From: an uncultured Peptoniphilus sp.
GTDB lineage: Bacteria > Bacillota > Clostridia > Tissierellales > Peptoniphilaceae
NCBI GenBank assembly: GCA_902489255.1
Contig: CABTZF010000019.1
Coordinates: 1-34,671, forward strand
Reading direction: 5' to 3'
Length of the DNA stretch: 34,671 nucleotides
Part shown: piece after piece, positions 7,501-15,479 of the stretch
How the letters are laid out: every line of letters starts with the position of its first letter
Numbering within the stretch: the stretch's first letter is position 1
The notes under the pieces: generated by a model
What the model saw: only the letters and a program-made list of their open reading frames with translations
Databases searched by the model: none
What the model was told of the DNA's origin: nothing
Made by a program: the position numbers and the translations under genes

Positions 7501-8255
7501 CTCTTGCCTCCTCTCATATGCCCTGTAGTAGGCTCATTCGTAATCCAAGTTCTTTGCTCTCTAACATTAGATTTATTAGGTAATTTAATTCCAGTCTTAA
7601 CTCTAGTACCGGTGTACTGATGCTTAAATATAGTTCCGCATTGGTGGAAATACCCAACAGGATAAAAAGGACAAGTATACACATTCGTCTTGTCCCTTAT
7701 CACCAAAGTATCAACAATTTTTATTCTAAGCTCTATGTCAAGATTAGCAGGTAAAATATCCTTTCTTAACATCTCATAGAATTCATCCAAATTAAGACTT
7801 TTATTGACTAAAATCTCAATCATGATTCCGTACTCATTGTAAAATAAGGTCATGTCATAATTTCCTTTACCAAAGATAACATCAAGCATTGCCCTTAAGC
7901 TTCTATCGGTATACCTAATCTGTTTGTTCCATAATAGGAATACTTTTTTTCTTCTTTCTTCTAGGCTTTTATTATCTCCATCAATACCCAAAATCTTTTC
8001 ATACCTGCTCAGTCCTTCGCTAGTTGCAGTGAGTATAAACCTATCATAAAAAGTCTTTAAAAGCCTATAAGATACAATATCAAACTCAGTATCTTCACTA
8101 TCACATCTTACCTTCCAATCAACGGACTTAGCTTCAGTTTCATAATCGTTATACTTTGCAAGATTGATATTTCTTTTTAAACTTATATTTTTACCGGTAA
8201 AATCTATTCCTTGTATATCAAAAACATAAGACTCTTCCAAAAATTTATTGTCCAT
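7497..8255 (-). CDS. Baseplate protein, YmfQ/XkdU-like (DUF2313)
   Basis: A 252-aa protein with the DUF2313 core: GLSRYEKILGI, then LEERRKKVFLLWN, YTDRSLRAML and a late ILPANLDIELRI segment. The family equals the tail protein I position in Mu/P2-like phages and links the baseplate wedge to fibres. The ATG at 8255 has AGGTGA five bases upstream; the longer frame starts at a GTG at 8264. It overlaps the baseplate J gene by 11 bp. Confidence 0.85.
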   Translation of the reverse strand: MDNKFLEESYVFDIQGIDFTGKNISLKRNINLAKYNDYETEAKSVDWKVRCDSEDTEFDIVSYRLLKTFYDRFILTATSEGLSRYEKILGIDGDNKSLEERRKKVFLLWNKQIRYTDRSLRAMLDVIFGKGNYDMTLFYNEYGIMIEILVNKSLNLDEFYEMLRKDILPANLDIELRIKIVDTLVIRDKTNVYTCPFYPVGYFHQCGTIFKHQYTGTRVKTGIKLPNKSNVREQRTWITNEPTTGHMRGGKR

Positions 8256-9381
8256 TGACATCACCTAACACAGGTATGCTTTCTCCACCAACTTCATAAT
8301 TTCTTTCAAGTCCATTAATTTTAGAAGAATTAATGTCAAGCACACCCTCTATATCTAGTAGTCTCGTCTCTATTCTTCTAAGCCTTAAGATTGACTTTTC
8401 ATAGTTTTGCCATTCTCGTCTTAGATCTTTGAGATATAACTCTAGTGTAGCCTTGACTTCATCAACAACCTTATCCCAGTTAAATCCATCTTTATATAGG
8501 AGCTCAAAGCTAAAATTGATTTTATCTTCCTTAACTCCCCTTACTGTCACAGTATGACCAATAGGAGCAATTCCTATTCCTTTTCCATGATTAGTTACAG
8601 GATCTATAATTGTTTGGACTTTGTCTATTAACTCTTGCTTTGGCACCATGTAATTTGCATCAGAAAAAACAATTAAAACAGTGCCTCCACCTTGCCATAT
8701 TGGATAGACCTTAACACCACCAACACCATCAATGGCATGGACTTTATCTAAGTAGTCATCAATATTGCCACCATAGGCATTTGACATAATGTTTCTGTAG
8801 TATCTATTTCTAAATTCTTCAGTGTCTTCTTCCTCTTCTCCAGGCTTTATAACCCCTACAATAAAGGCACTTTTCAAGTCCTTTATATGGTCAACAGGTA
8901 TAAGCTTTCCATAAGGCACATTGCCTATTGCTCCATACTTATTACATACAAGCTCGTAGTAGTATTTTTCATCCTTCTTTTCAATAAATTTTTTCACTGT
9001 AAAGTTTAAGTCGTCAAAATTAAATACCTTTTCAATTTCAACTTCAACATTAAACTCACCCTTTACAATAGCTTGGCTTGCAGGATATGGAGACATGCCC
9101 CTGTCATAAGCAAGCCTTATGAGACCCTCTCTATCAGCAGTATCTCCAAAGACATTTTTTAAGATATAGTCAAGCTCCATATACATGATTTCAAGTTCTA
9201 CTGCTGCAGGAGCAAGAGCATCATAGATGATAGAGCCTTCTCTTTTATCAAATTTTTCAGGGATCCTAGAGAGCATTCTTTCTAAAATAAAAGAAGCAGT
9301 GTACTCACCAAAAACTGGCTCATACTTTTTCTGCTTCCATTCTCCTATAAATCCATATCCCTTTACTTTTACATCACTCAT
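8245..9381 (-). CDS. xkdT: Baseplate J-like protein (XkdT)
   Basis: A 378-aa wedge protein of the contractile-tail baseplate. The start matches the family (ILERMLSRIPEKFDKREGSIIYDALAPAAVELE), and the middle has GE.EEDTEEFRNRYY and the glycine-rich GGNIDDYLDKVHAIDGVGGVKVYPIW motif conserved in gpJ/XkdT proteins. Ribosome-binding site GGGGGTGA. It follows XkdS- and XkdR-like genes exactly as in PBSX-type phages. Confidence 0.93.
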   Translation of the reverse strand: MSDVKVKGYGFIGEWKQKKYEPVFGEYTASFILERMLSRIPEKFDKREGSIIYDALAPAAVELEIMYMELDYILKNVFGDTADREGLIRLAYDRGMSPYPASQAIVKGEFNVEVEIEKVFNFDDLNFTVKKFIEKKDEKYYYELVCNKYGAIGNVPYGKLIPVDHIKDLKSAFIVGVIKPGEEEEDTEEFRNRYYRNIMSNAYGGNIDDYLDKVHAIDGVGGVKVYPIWQGGGTVLIVFSDANYMVPKQELIDKVQTIIDPVTNHGKGIGIAPIGHTVTVRGVKEDKINFSFELLYKDGFNWDKVVDEVKATLELYLKDLRREWQNYEKSILRLRRIETRLLDIEGVLDINSSKINGLERNYEVGGESIPVLGDVNGQ

Positions 9382-9383
9382 TA

Positions 9384-9827
9384 TCAGTCACCCCCTATTC
9401 CCTTGTCATAGTCAAACTTCCAAGTGTTATAGATTTCTATGTCACCATAAACAGAATCCACAGTAAATGAGATGCTTAGTTCATCTCTTGGAGACTTTTC
9501 CCTATGGTATAAAAAATCATAGACCTTTAAAACTCTGTCATCTCTTATTAGGCACTCTTCAATCCTTCTTATAACTTCTATATAAGCAAAGTGCTTAGGC
9601 TGTCCGAAGAGGTCTTTTAGAGGCATACCATAGTTAGGATAAATAATGTGTTCTCCATATTCTGTGTTAAGTTGCTTATAAATCATCTGCTTTAAAGCTT
9701 CCTTGTCATCTATATGTCCGTAAATTCTCATAGAGTTGACATGCATCCTGTGGGTAAAGGTAGGTGCTATCTCAACATTTACTCCATCCATAAGCATATC
9801 GTTAAAATTATCTTGTTGCGGTATCAA
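9384..9827 (-). CDS. xkdS: Baseplate protein, XkdS-like (DUF2634)
   Basis: A 147-aa protein of the gpW/gp25-like baseplate class, with the family's central YGHIDDKEALKQMIYKQLNT and YPNYGMPLKDLFG motifs. I place the start at a TTG at 9827: it overlaps the upstream stop as TTGA and has GGAAGGTGA just before it. A frame starting at another TTG (9851) would add eight residues that cover that ribosome-binding site. Confidence 0.88.
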   Translation of the reverse strand: MIPQQDNFNDMLMDGVNVEIAPTFTHRMHVNSMRIYGHIDDKEALKQMIYKQLNTEYGEHIIYPNYGMPLKDLFGQPKHFAYIEVIRRIEECLIRDDRVLKVYDFLYHREKSPRDELSISFTVDSVYGDIEIYNTWKFDYDKGIGGD

Positions 9828-10279
9828 TCTTTCACCTTCCTTATGCCCCAATCATGCCTACAGTCAATTATTTCTCCATGTGTAACTACTACATCATGAC
9901 CACAAGAGCAAGTACCATGTAAAGTTGCCTTTTCAAGGTAGCCTTCCCAGTGATAAGGTCTTCCATTGGACCCTTGAGGATAACTTGCCTCATAGAGATA
10001 ATAAAAAACTTGCATCTCATGATTCCCAGAAAATACAAATAAGTGACCAATTTCTTCTTCAGTAAATTTCCTGTACTTAGGTACTACTAAAAAGTTCTCA
10101 TACATTTCTATCCCGTCATCTCTTACAAACTTAAGAGGAGATATACTCTCTAACTTTGCGTGAAAAACTGTAGCAAAGCTTTGGGTACCTAAGTATTCTG
10201 AAACAATATTAGTTAAAACATTCTTAAGCCTTTCAGGATTGTATTCTTTTCTAGCTTTTTGTTCTTTGCCTTGAGCCAT
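9824..10279 (-). CDS. xkdR: Tail protein, XkdR-like (DUF2577)
   Basis: A 151-aa DUF2577 protein of the PBSX-type tail tip, with the expected LVVPKYRKFTEEEIGHLFVFSG region. Its C-terminal part carries a CSCGHD...CRHDWG cluster that may bind a metal. AGGTGAC ribosome-binding site; start overlaps the stop of the XkdQ-like gene by one base. Confidence 0.87.
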   Translation of the reverse strand: MAQGKEQKARKEYNPERLKNVLTNIVSEYLGTQSFATVFHAKLESISPLKFVRDDGIEMYENFLVVPKYRKFTEEEIGHLFVFSGNHEMQVFYYLYEASYPQGSNGRPYHWEGYLEKATLHGTCSCGHDVVVTHGEIIDCRHDWGIRKVKD

Positions 10280-11685
10280 TAACTGTCACCTCTAATCCTA
10301 TAAAATCTATTAAACCTGTTGCCAAGAGTTGAGTACCCTAGAGGAGTGCCAACTTTGTGAGCACCAAGAGTTTTGCCTCCCCCAACATACATTTCCATGT
10401 GTCCTTTCTTCCAACAAACATCTCCTGGCTGTAATTGATTTCTATTGATTTCCATGAAATGCTTATCTGATGCAATAGTCCTAGTTGTAAGATTATATCC
10501 CTTTGTAGGTAATAAACCCACACTTTGATAAGCCCTCATTACTGCAGAAGAGCAGTCAAACTTACCTGGACTCATTCTTTGAGCCTGACTATATGGAGCA
10601 CCAATATTGGCTTGTAGGAATTTAATGGCACCAGAGGCACCTTTTCCACCGCCCATACCTGCACCTGCTCCTACACCTTCACTATTTTTATTGCCCATAG
10701 ATGGTGGACTAATTCCAGGACTAATGTCCTTGTTGTAAACTTCCATATCCATAAAATGATGCTCCTCTTGGAATTTATGAGTTACAGAAGTCACCATCAT
10801 ATAGCCTTTAATATCAATATCACCAATTGCAGGCATATCTACCGGTACCAGGCTTCCTGCCCTTACATCAGTTCTACCAACAATGTTTTTTAACTTTAAC
10901 CTTCTGTGTTTTTTGTTTAAAAGTTTTAAGAGTTCCTTTGCCTTGCCCTCAATATCTTCTTCATTGTTTGTTTGGTCGAAGTACTGTAATATCCCCCACT
11001 TGGCAATATTACCACCATCTTCAGCAGATGCACTCTTGACCTCTCTTTTATCATCATCTAAAAGTTTAAGGTAAACCCTGTTATAAACACCTTCGGAAAT
11101 TGAAGTGGCATAGTCAAAATCAAGTGTGCAGTCATAGTCAATTACATCTTTGCACTTCATGTTTTGTATGTCTTTAAGGCAAATCTTGCCACCCTTATCA
11201 AAAAGTACATAGATCTTATTAGTATTTGCAGTAGTGATATCACTTGCAAATTTAAGCATCTGGTAATACTCCTGATTGATTTCTGCCCTTGCAGGGATTT
11301 TAAAGCCAGTATCTTCTATTTCGCCCACTGCTAAGTGTCTATCTGCGCAGATATTTTTTAAAAGTTCAGAATAGGACCAGTTTTTATACTGGAGTGTTGA
11401 CTTGTTTTTTAAATATCTTATTTGGTCGTAGCAGGTAGTCTTTATAATTTGCTCTCCAGTCCTTGATTTCTCAAAAACATAGCCATAAAAAAAGAGTTCA
11501 TCATCAACATAAAAGGCAACTGTATTGCCTTCTTGATAGTTCAAACTCTCGTCTTTTACAATGTTACAAATTAATTTTCCGGGACTGCCCTCTCTAGACC
11601 AAGTTACAGTGAGCTCACCCTCTACACTTGGGAATTGTAAATTTCCTGCTTGTTTGTTTTCAATAACCAACTTATATTTAGCCAT
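10279..11685 (-). CDS. xkdQ: Tail hub protein XkdQ-like fused to an NlpC/P60 lysin domain
   Basis: A 468-aa protein. Residues 1 to about 320 are the XkdQ/YqbQ hub domain (gpD-like), with FYGYVFEKSRTGEQIIKTTCYDQIRYLKNK and the late VPAIGDIDIKGYMMVTSVTH segment. After a glycine-rich linker (about 325-350) comes an NlpC/P60 peptidase: FDCSSAV with Cys about 378, and GHMEMYVGGG with His about 429. A peptidase at the hub tip would cut the wall locally during injection. The ATG at 11685 has AGGTGA five bases upstream; a GTG at 11694 is a poorer choice. Confidence 0.88.
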   Translation of the reverse strand: MAKYKLVIENKQAGNLQFPSVEGELTVTWSREGSPGKLICNIVKDESLNYQEGNTVAFYVDDELFFYGYVFEKSRTGEQIIKTTCYDQIRYLKNKSTLQYKNWSYSELLKNICADRHLAVGEIEDTGFKIPARAEINQEYYQMLKFASDITTANTNKIYVLFDKGGKICLKDIQNMKCKDVIDYDCTLDFDYATSISEGVYNRVYLKLLDDDKREVKSASAEDGGNIAKWGILQYFDQTNNEEDIEGKAKELLKLLNKKHRRLKLKNIVGRTDVRAGSLVPVDMPAIGDIDIKGYMMVTSVTHKFQEEHHFMDMEVYNKDISPGISPPSMGNKNSEGVGAGAGMGGGKGASGAIKFLQANIGAPYSQAQRMSPGKFDCSSAVMRAYQSVGLLPTKGYNLTTRTIASDKHFMEINRNQLQPGDVCWKKGHMEMYVGGGKTLGAHKVGTPLGYSTLGNRFNRFYRIRGDS

Positions 11686-11690
11686 TTGCA

Positions 11691-12290
11691 TCACCTGAAA
11701 AGATACTTCATAGTTGCATCTTTAACGCCCTTAAGCATAGTTGCAGAAGCACTCATCAAAGGTTTTTGTGCAATTTTACCAATTACTGACATGGCAGATA
11801 GGCCCTTGTCAATGGCATCAGAAGTAACTGTTATCCCTTTGTGCTCATCAGCCTTGGTGTTAACTACCTTGGTCTTAAGAGGTATATACTGTTTAAGCTT
11901 TATGCTTACAACTAAGTCAGGACCATTTTTCACATCTTCCTTGATTACATATTCTTCAAGAGTAACCTTTTTGTTGATTGAGTTGTTTAATCCTGATTCA
12001 TAGGGAGTCCTAATAATAATAAATTGGAAAGACTTTTTATTTTTCTTTAAGTCTTCCAACTTGTTTAAGACTGTTATTGGTGGTACAAAGCTTTTAACCG
12101 CAGGATAATTCTCACTTGGCAAAGTACAGTCAAAGTCAAATTCTGTTAACTTAGGCTTCTTTAAGAGGTTTAATTCCTCACCATTTAAAAGAGTGACAAT
12201 CTTATTTTTATTGCCAATCTTTGTATCTATGGATCCAGGAGTAATAGGCAAAAGAAGTCCGTCAATATAAAAATCATATCCCTTACTCAT
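11691..12290 (-). CDS. Tail protein of the XkdP position, lacking LysM
   Basis: A 199-aa protein that opens with YDFYIDGLLLPITPGSIDTKIGNKNKIVTLLNGEE, the start seen in XkdP-type proteins that follow the tape measure, and has FIIIRTPY...VTLEEY. PBSX-type XkdP carries a LysM domain at its end; here I see none, and the C-terminus is instead a lysine-rich, alanine-rich helix. Probably part of the tail tube/hub junction. Confidence 0.75.
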   Translation of the reverse strand: MSKGYDFYIDGLLLPITPGSIDTKIGNKNKIVTLLNGEELNLLKKPKLTEFDFDCTLPSENYPAVKSFVPPITVLNKLEDLKKNKKSFQFIIIRTPYESGLNNSINKKVTLEEYVIKEDVKNGPDLVVSIKLKQYIPLKTKVVNTKADEHKGITVTSDAIDKGLSAMSVIGKIAQKPLMSASATMLKGVKDATMKYLFR

Positions 12291-14337
12291 AAGCTATCAC
12301 TCCTCCCATAGTTGCATTGACTGCCTCAGATAAGTTATCAGTCAAGTTATCCATCCATCCATCTAGGTCCGCAGTTTCGTGCACATCACCGAAGTTATTA
12401 TTAGCAATGACTTCTATCTTATCAAAGCTAAAGTTTTGAATTGCTCTCATTTCTGCCAGGTCTTTAAGATAAGATATATCATCATTTTTAACTTCAATGC
12501 CATCCTTAAGCTTTTCGGTATTTTTCTTTGTTCCCTTGGCAGCATCTTTTCCTGCCTTAACATCTTTTGCAATATCAGGCATATCTGCGTAAGCAGGAAT
12601 GTCAAATTTTTGATTAAAGCTTGCTTTTTCTGCACTAGCCTTTTTCTTTTCAGCTTGTAACTTTGCAATTTCTTTTTCTCTTACAAACTTTTCCTTATCA
12701 TATTGTATTTGCAGATTCCTTATTTTTTCATCTTCAAAAGCTTTATTGGACTTAACTTTTAAAACTTGATCTTCAATAACTTTATCCCTTTGCCTTTTAT
12801 TTTCTGCAGCTTGAGCCTTGGCTCCTGCACTTATAGAAATCTTGTCTATAGTATCAATACTTACTCCAGGTATTAAATTTACAAGTTTAATTAATCCGTT
12901 AATACCAACTCTTATACCATCCAAAAAGTTTTCTACTATCATTAACCCTTGAACTTTCATATCGTCAAGAGTATTTAAGACACCCAGCTTAACTTTATCA
13001 AGCCCAATTTTAAACATAGCCCAATGTACTATTAAATTTTCAATATTTTTCTTGCTTTCTATAACAAAATTTGCCCAATAATTTTTAAGTGCATTAATTA
13101 CGATTAAGTGTGCTATCTGAACTCCTCCAACAGAATTTGCCCACCTTAAATATAGGGCAATAACAACTCCAATTGCAGCTCCTATCCAAAATAGAGGACT
13201 TGTTAAAAATGCAGCATTAAGTTTTAATGTAGCTAAATTTAATGCTATTGTTGATAATTCAAGTCCGCCAAAAGCACCTACTAAGCCCCAAATTACAGGC
13301 TCAACAAGGCCCCAATGGTCAGCTAAAAAGTTACCAAAGTCAACCGCTTTTTCTGTGACACTCACTATTACATTTGCAAGCACCCCAATTGCATTTGATG
13401 CCCTGTCAACAAATATTTTGAATTTATCAGAATTTGCAAAGTCATTTAACCTATTAAGAGCCGGCTCTATGTTTTTTATAAATTTATTTTTCATAGAAGT
13501 GGCAATCTGACCAAAAGTCATAGGCATCTTCGCAAATTGTGCATTGATGTCATCAGTAGCACCTAAGAGTGCATTTTTAATGACATCAGCCGACAATTGC
13601 CCTTCTTCTGCCAACTTCCTTATTCTTCCAATAGGTTCACCCATGTATTCTGATACAATTTGAAGAAGCTGAGGAGTATTTGCCATTACTGCATTTAAAT
13701 CTTGACCTCTTAAAACACCTGAAGCCATAGCTTGAGTTAAGTTATACATTACAGATTCCATACCCTGTGCAGAGGTTCCAGAAATTGTAAATAACTTATT
13801 CAGATTTTCAGCAAAGGCTATTGTCTCTTTGTTGCTACTAAAGGCATCCTTTGCCTGTGCACCTAGCTTAGAGACAATGTCTAAAGTTGTTTTATATTCC
13901 CCTCTTGCTCTTTGTGCACTCTCATATACCATGTTCTGCAATTCTACAGTTGTTTGTTGACCATCATTTATAGCATCAAGCCTTGCCTTTATTTGTGTCA
14001 TCTCATCTGATAGCCCTACAAAAGCCTTTATGCTCCTAAAAGATGCATAGGTTATCAAAGCTTTCTTTAACATTCCTGTCAATTTACTTGCTGCGTCTGA
14101 GCCACCTTCAAGTTTTTTATTAAACTTTTCCTGTTCTGCTGCTAATGCTTGTATAGATGCCTGAGTTTGTCTTAACTTGTCTTTGGCAGCATTTAGTGTA
14201 GTGGGATCAAAGGCCTTTTTATTTGCCCCCTCTACATCATAAGCGGCACTTACCATCATATTCATGCTATCAACAATATTGTTTAAAACTCCGGTCATCT
14301 GATTTTTTAAAATTATTGTGCTTTGTAAAACTCCCAT
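12283..14337 (-). CDS. Tail tape-measure protein
   Basis: A 684-aa protein that sets tail length and fills the tube. The tape-measure N-terminal domain is clear: LSDEMTQIKARLDAINDG, MVYESAQRARGEYKTTLDIVSKLG, GVLRGQDLNAVMANTPQLLQIV and GQLSADVIKNALLG. Two hydrophobic segments lie around 350-400, and a long lysine/alanine coiled coil around 525-600. Start at 14337 (ATG) with AGGAGGTG; the GTG at 14343 lies on the ribosome-binding site. About 680 residues predicts a fairly short tail (roughly 100 nm at 1.5 A per residue). Confidence 0.92.
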   Translation of the reverse strand: MGVLQSTIILKNQMTGVLNNIVDSMNMMVSAAYDVEGANKKAFDPTTLNAAKDKLRQTQASIQALAAEQEKFNKKLEGGSDAASKLTGMLKKALITYASFRSIKAFVGLSDEMTQIKARLDAINDGQQTTVELQNMVYESAQRARGEYKTTLDIVSKLGAQAKDAFSSNKETIAFAENLNKLFTISGTSAQGMESVMYNLTQAMASGVLRGQDLNAVMANTPQLLQIVSEYMGEPIGRIRKLAEEGQLSADVIKNALLGATDDINAQFAKMPMTFGQIATSMKNKFIKNIEPALNRLNDFANSDKFKIFVDRASNAIGVLANVIVSVTEKAVDFGNFLADHWGLVEPVIWGLVGAFGGLELSTIALNLATLKLNAAFLTSPLFWIGAAIGVVIALYLRWANSVGGVQIAHLIVINALKNYWANFVIESKKNIENLIVHWAMFKIGLDKVKLGVLNTLDDMKVQGLMIVENFLDGIRVGINGLIKLVNLIPGVSIDTIDKISISAGAKAQAAENKRQRDKVIEDQVLKVKSNKAFEDEKIRNLQIQYDKEKFVREKEIAKLQAEKKKASAEKASFNQKFDIPAYADMPDIAKDVKAGKDAAKGTKKNTEKLKDGIEVKNDDISYLKDLAEMRAIQNFSFDKIEVIANNNFGDVHETADLDGWMDNLTDNLSEAVNATMGGVIAYE

Positions 14338-14346
14338 ATACACCTC

Positions 14347-14505
14347 CTAATTTGGCTTAGTATCTTTTGCATACTGCTCAAGCATAGCCACATACATTGC
14401 TTGCGTAGGCTCGTCAAACTTGATAAATTCTTCTGGCCTAATTTGAAACTTGCTACATACAAAAACATAATAAGCAAGGGAGGTTTCTAAGTCCTCCCTG
14501 ATTAG
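14347..14505 (-). CDS. Frameshift extension of the tail assembly chaperone (G-T type)
   Basis: This frame has no start of its own. It is reached by a -1 slip on A AAA AAC at 14511-14505, after which translation continues 52 codons to a TAG at 14347-14349, just before the tape-measure gene. The extension holds SLAYYVFVCSKFQIRPEEFI and QAMYVAMLEQYAK. The fused product would be about 186 aa. This is the standard arrangement in long-tailed phages, where the longer protein binds the tape measure during assembly. Confidence 0.85.
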   Translation of the reverse strand, partial: LIREDLETSLAYYVFVCSKFQIRPEEFIKFDEPTQAMYVAMLEQYAKDTKPN

Positions 14506-14511
14506 TTTTTT
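14477..14511 (-). promoter_or_regulatory. Programmed -1 ribosomal frameshift signal
   Basis: Slippery heptamer A AAA AAC (14511-14505) in the zero frame GTA AAA AAC TAA, a 5-nt spacer, then a 7-bp stem AGGGAGG (14499-14493) / CCTCCCT (14483-14477) with a 9-nt loop. Heptamer, spacing and stem all match known -1 frameshift sites. Confidence 0.85.
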
Positions 14512-14906
14512 ACTTCAGTTTTTAAGTCCTCAAATGTCTTATTAAGACCGTTGATTTCCAAGCATTTTTCAAGTAGCTTGTTAAATTCTGCAGAATTAAG
14601 CATCTTGTTTAAAAGTTGTCCAGGGTCCATAACCCCATAAGAATCTTGCAATTCCTTATCCCTTAAATTTGGATAGACAACAGTTTCTGCAACAACATTT
14701 TTAAAATATGTGCTTGTCTTAAAGTCGCTGTGTTTTCCGTTCATGACAGTAGCCCTGTCAGAAGCTAGTAGGGCATTGTCTGGAGACATTGCCCTTAACT
14801 TCCAAGCTACAGCACCCTTATCATCTTTAAATCTATCAGATACTACAAATTCTACTTCTTCAAAAGGATTCGCAACATTATCCTTTAAAAATGCAGTTAA
14901 ACTCAT
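14502..14906 (-). CDS. Tail assembly chaperone, XkdN-like (zero-frame product)
   Basis: A 134-aa protein between the tube and tape-measure genes, with the family's VSDRFKDDKGAVAWKLRAMSPDNALL core and a VAETVVYPNLRDKELQDSYGV segment. It is a non-structural helper for tail assembly. Its last codons, GTA AAA AAC TAA, contain the slippery site that also gives the longer fusion. Its ATG overlaps the tube-gene stop (ATGA). Confidence 0.88.
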   Translation of the reverse strand: MSLTAFLKDNVANPFEEVEFVVSDRFKDDKGAVAWKLRAMSPDNALLASDRATVMNGKHSDFKTSTYFKNVVAETVVYPNLRDKELQDSYGVMDPGQLLNKMLNSAEFNKLLEKCLEINGLNKTFEDLKTEVKN

Positions 14907-15388
14907 TGATTCATTCCCTCCAATACTAGGAATTCTTCAGCCATTTCGACATCTTCGAATGTACCGCTTAGGTCCTCATCAAGATATTCTTTAGTTACAT
15001 CAAGCTTTGCCATAACACTTCCATCAATGTTGCAGTCTCTAAAAATCATTGTGTGTCTTCCTGCATTAGAGTTTGCATCATCATTAGTAATTTGAATGTC
15101 AAAGTAGATGTCTTTGTGGTCTTTGATATAAACCATCATTAATTTTCTTAACACATCAGTGTTGTAGTATAACTTTGCCTTCCACTTGCCTTTGGCATAG
15201 TTACTTCTATTCCCTGCCATTCTTGTACCTAATCTAGGTATTTCAACTTTGCCCTTTTCTAGGGTAAATTCACAGTCTATAAGTTGGAATAGTAAATATC
15301 TACTCCCTTCAATAGTCACATAAGCAGCACCTTCAGCACCATGGATTGGCTCTCTAGCGTGCATTATAGGTTGATTTAAGTCTGCCAT
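14903..15388 (-). CDS. xkdM: Tail tube protein, XkdM-like
   Basis: A 161-aa protein of the contractile-tail tube family: INGAEG-like start (HGAEGAAYVTIEGSRYLL), GTRMAGNRSNYAKGKWKAKLYYN and the late DLSGTFEDVEMAEEF segment. AAGGAG ribosome-binding site. It follows the sheath gene, from which a likely weak terminator separates it. Confidence 0.9.
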   Translation of the reverse strand: MADLNQPIMHAREPIHGAEGAAYVTIEGSRYLLFQLIDCEFTLEKGKVEIPRLGTRMAGNRSNYAKGKWKAKLYYNTDVLRKLMMVYIKDHKDIYFDIQITNDDANSNAGRHTMIFRDCNIDGSVMAKLDVTKEYLDEDLSGTFEDVEMAEEFLVLEGMNQ

Positions 15389-15408
15389 ATTCTCACTCCT
15401 TTTTTCAT

Positions 15409-15437
15409 TAAAAAAGACAAGCTTTTCAGATTGTCTA
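15409..15437 (-). terminator. Terminator between sheath and tube genes
   Basis: Minus-strand AGACAA (complement of 15431-15436) pairs with TTGTCT (complement of 15415-15420) around a 10-nt loop that can add one more pair; six T follow. The stem is short, so read-through to the tube gene is likely. The 91-bp gap is one of the few in the tail operon. Confidence 0.6.
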
Positions 15438-15479
15438 AATTGTTTATATGTTTAATTTGCATTGCAAGTTGTAATATGT

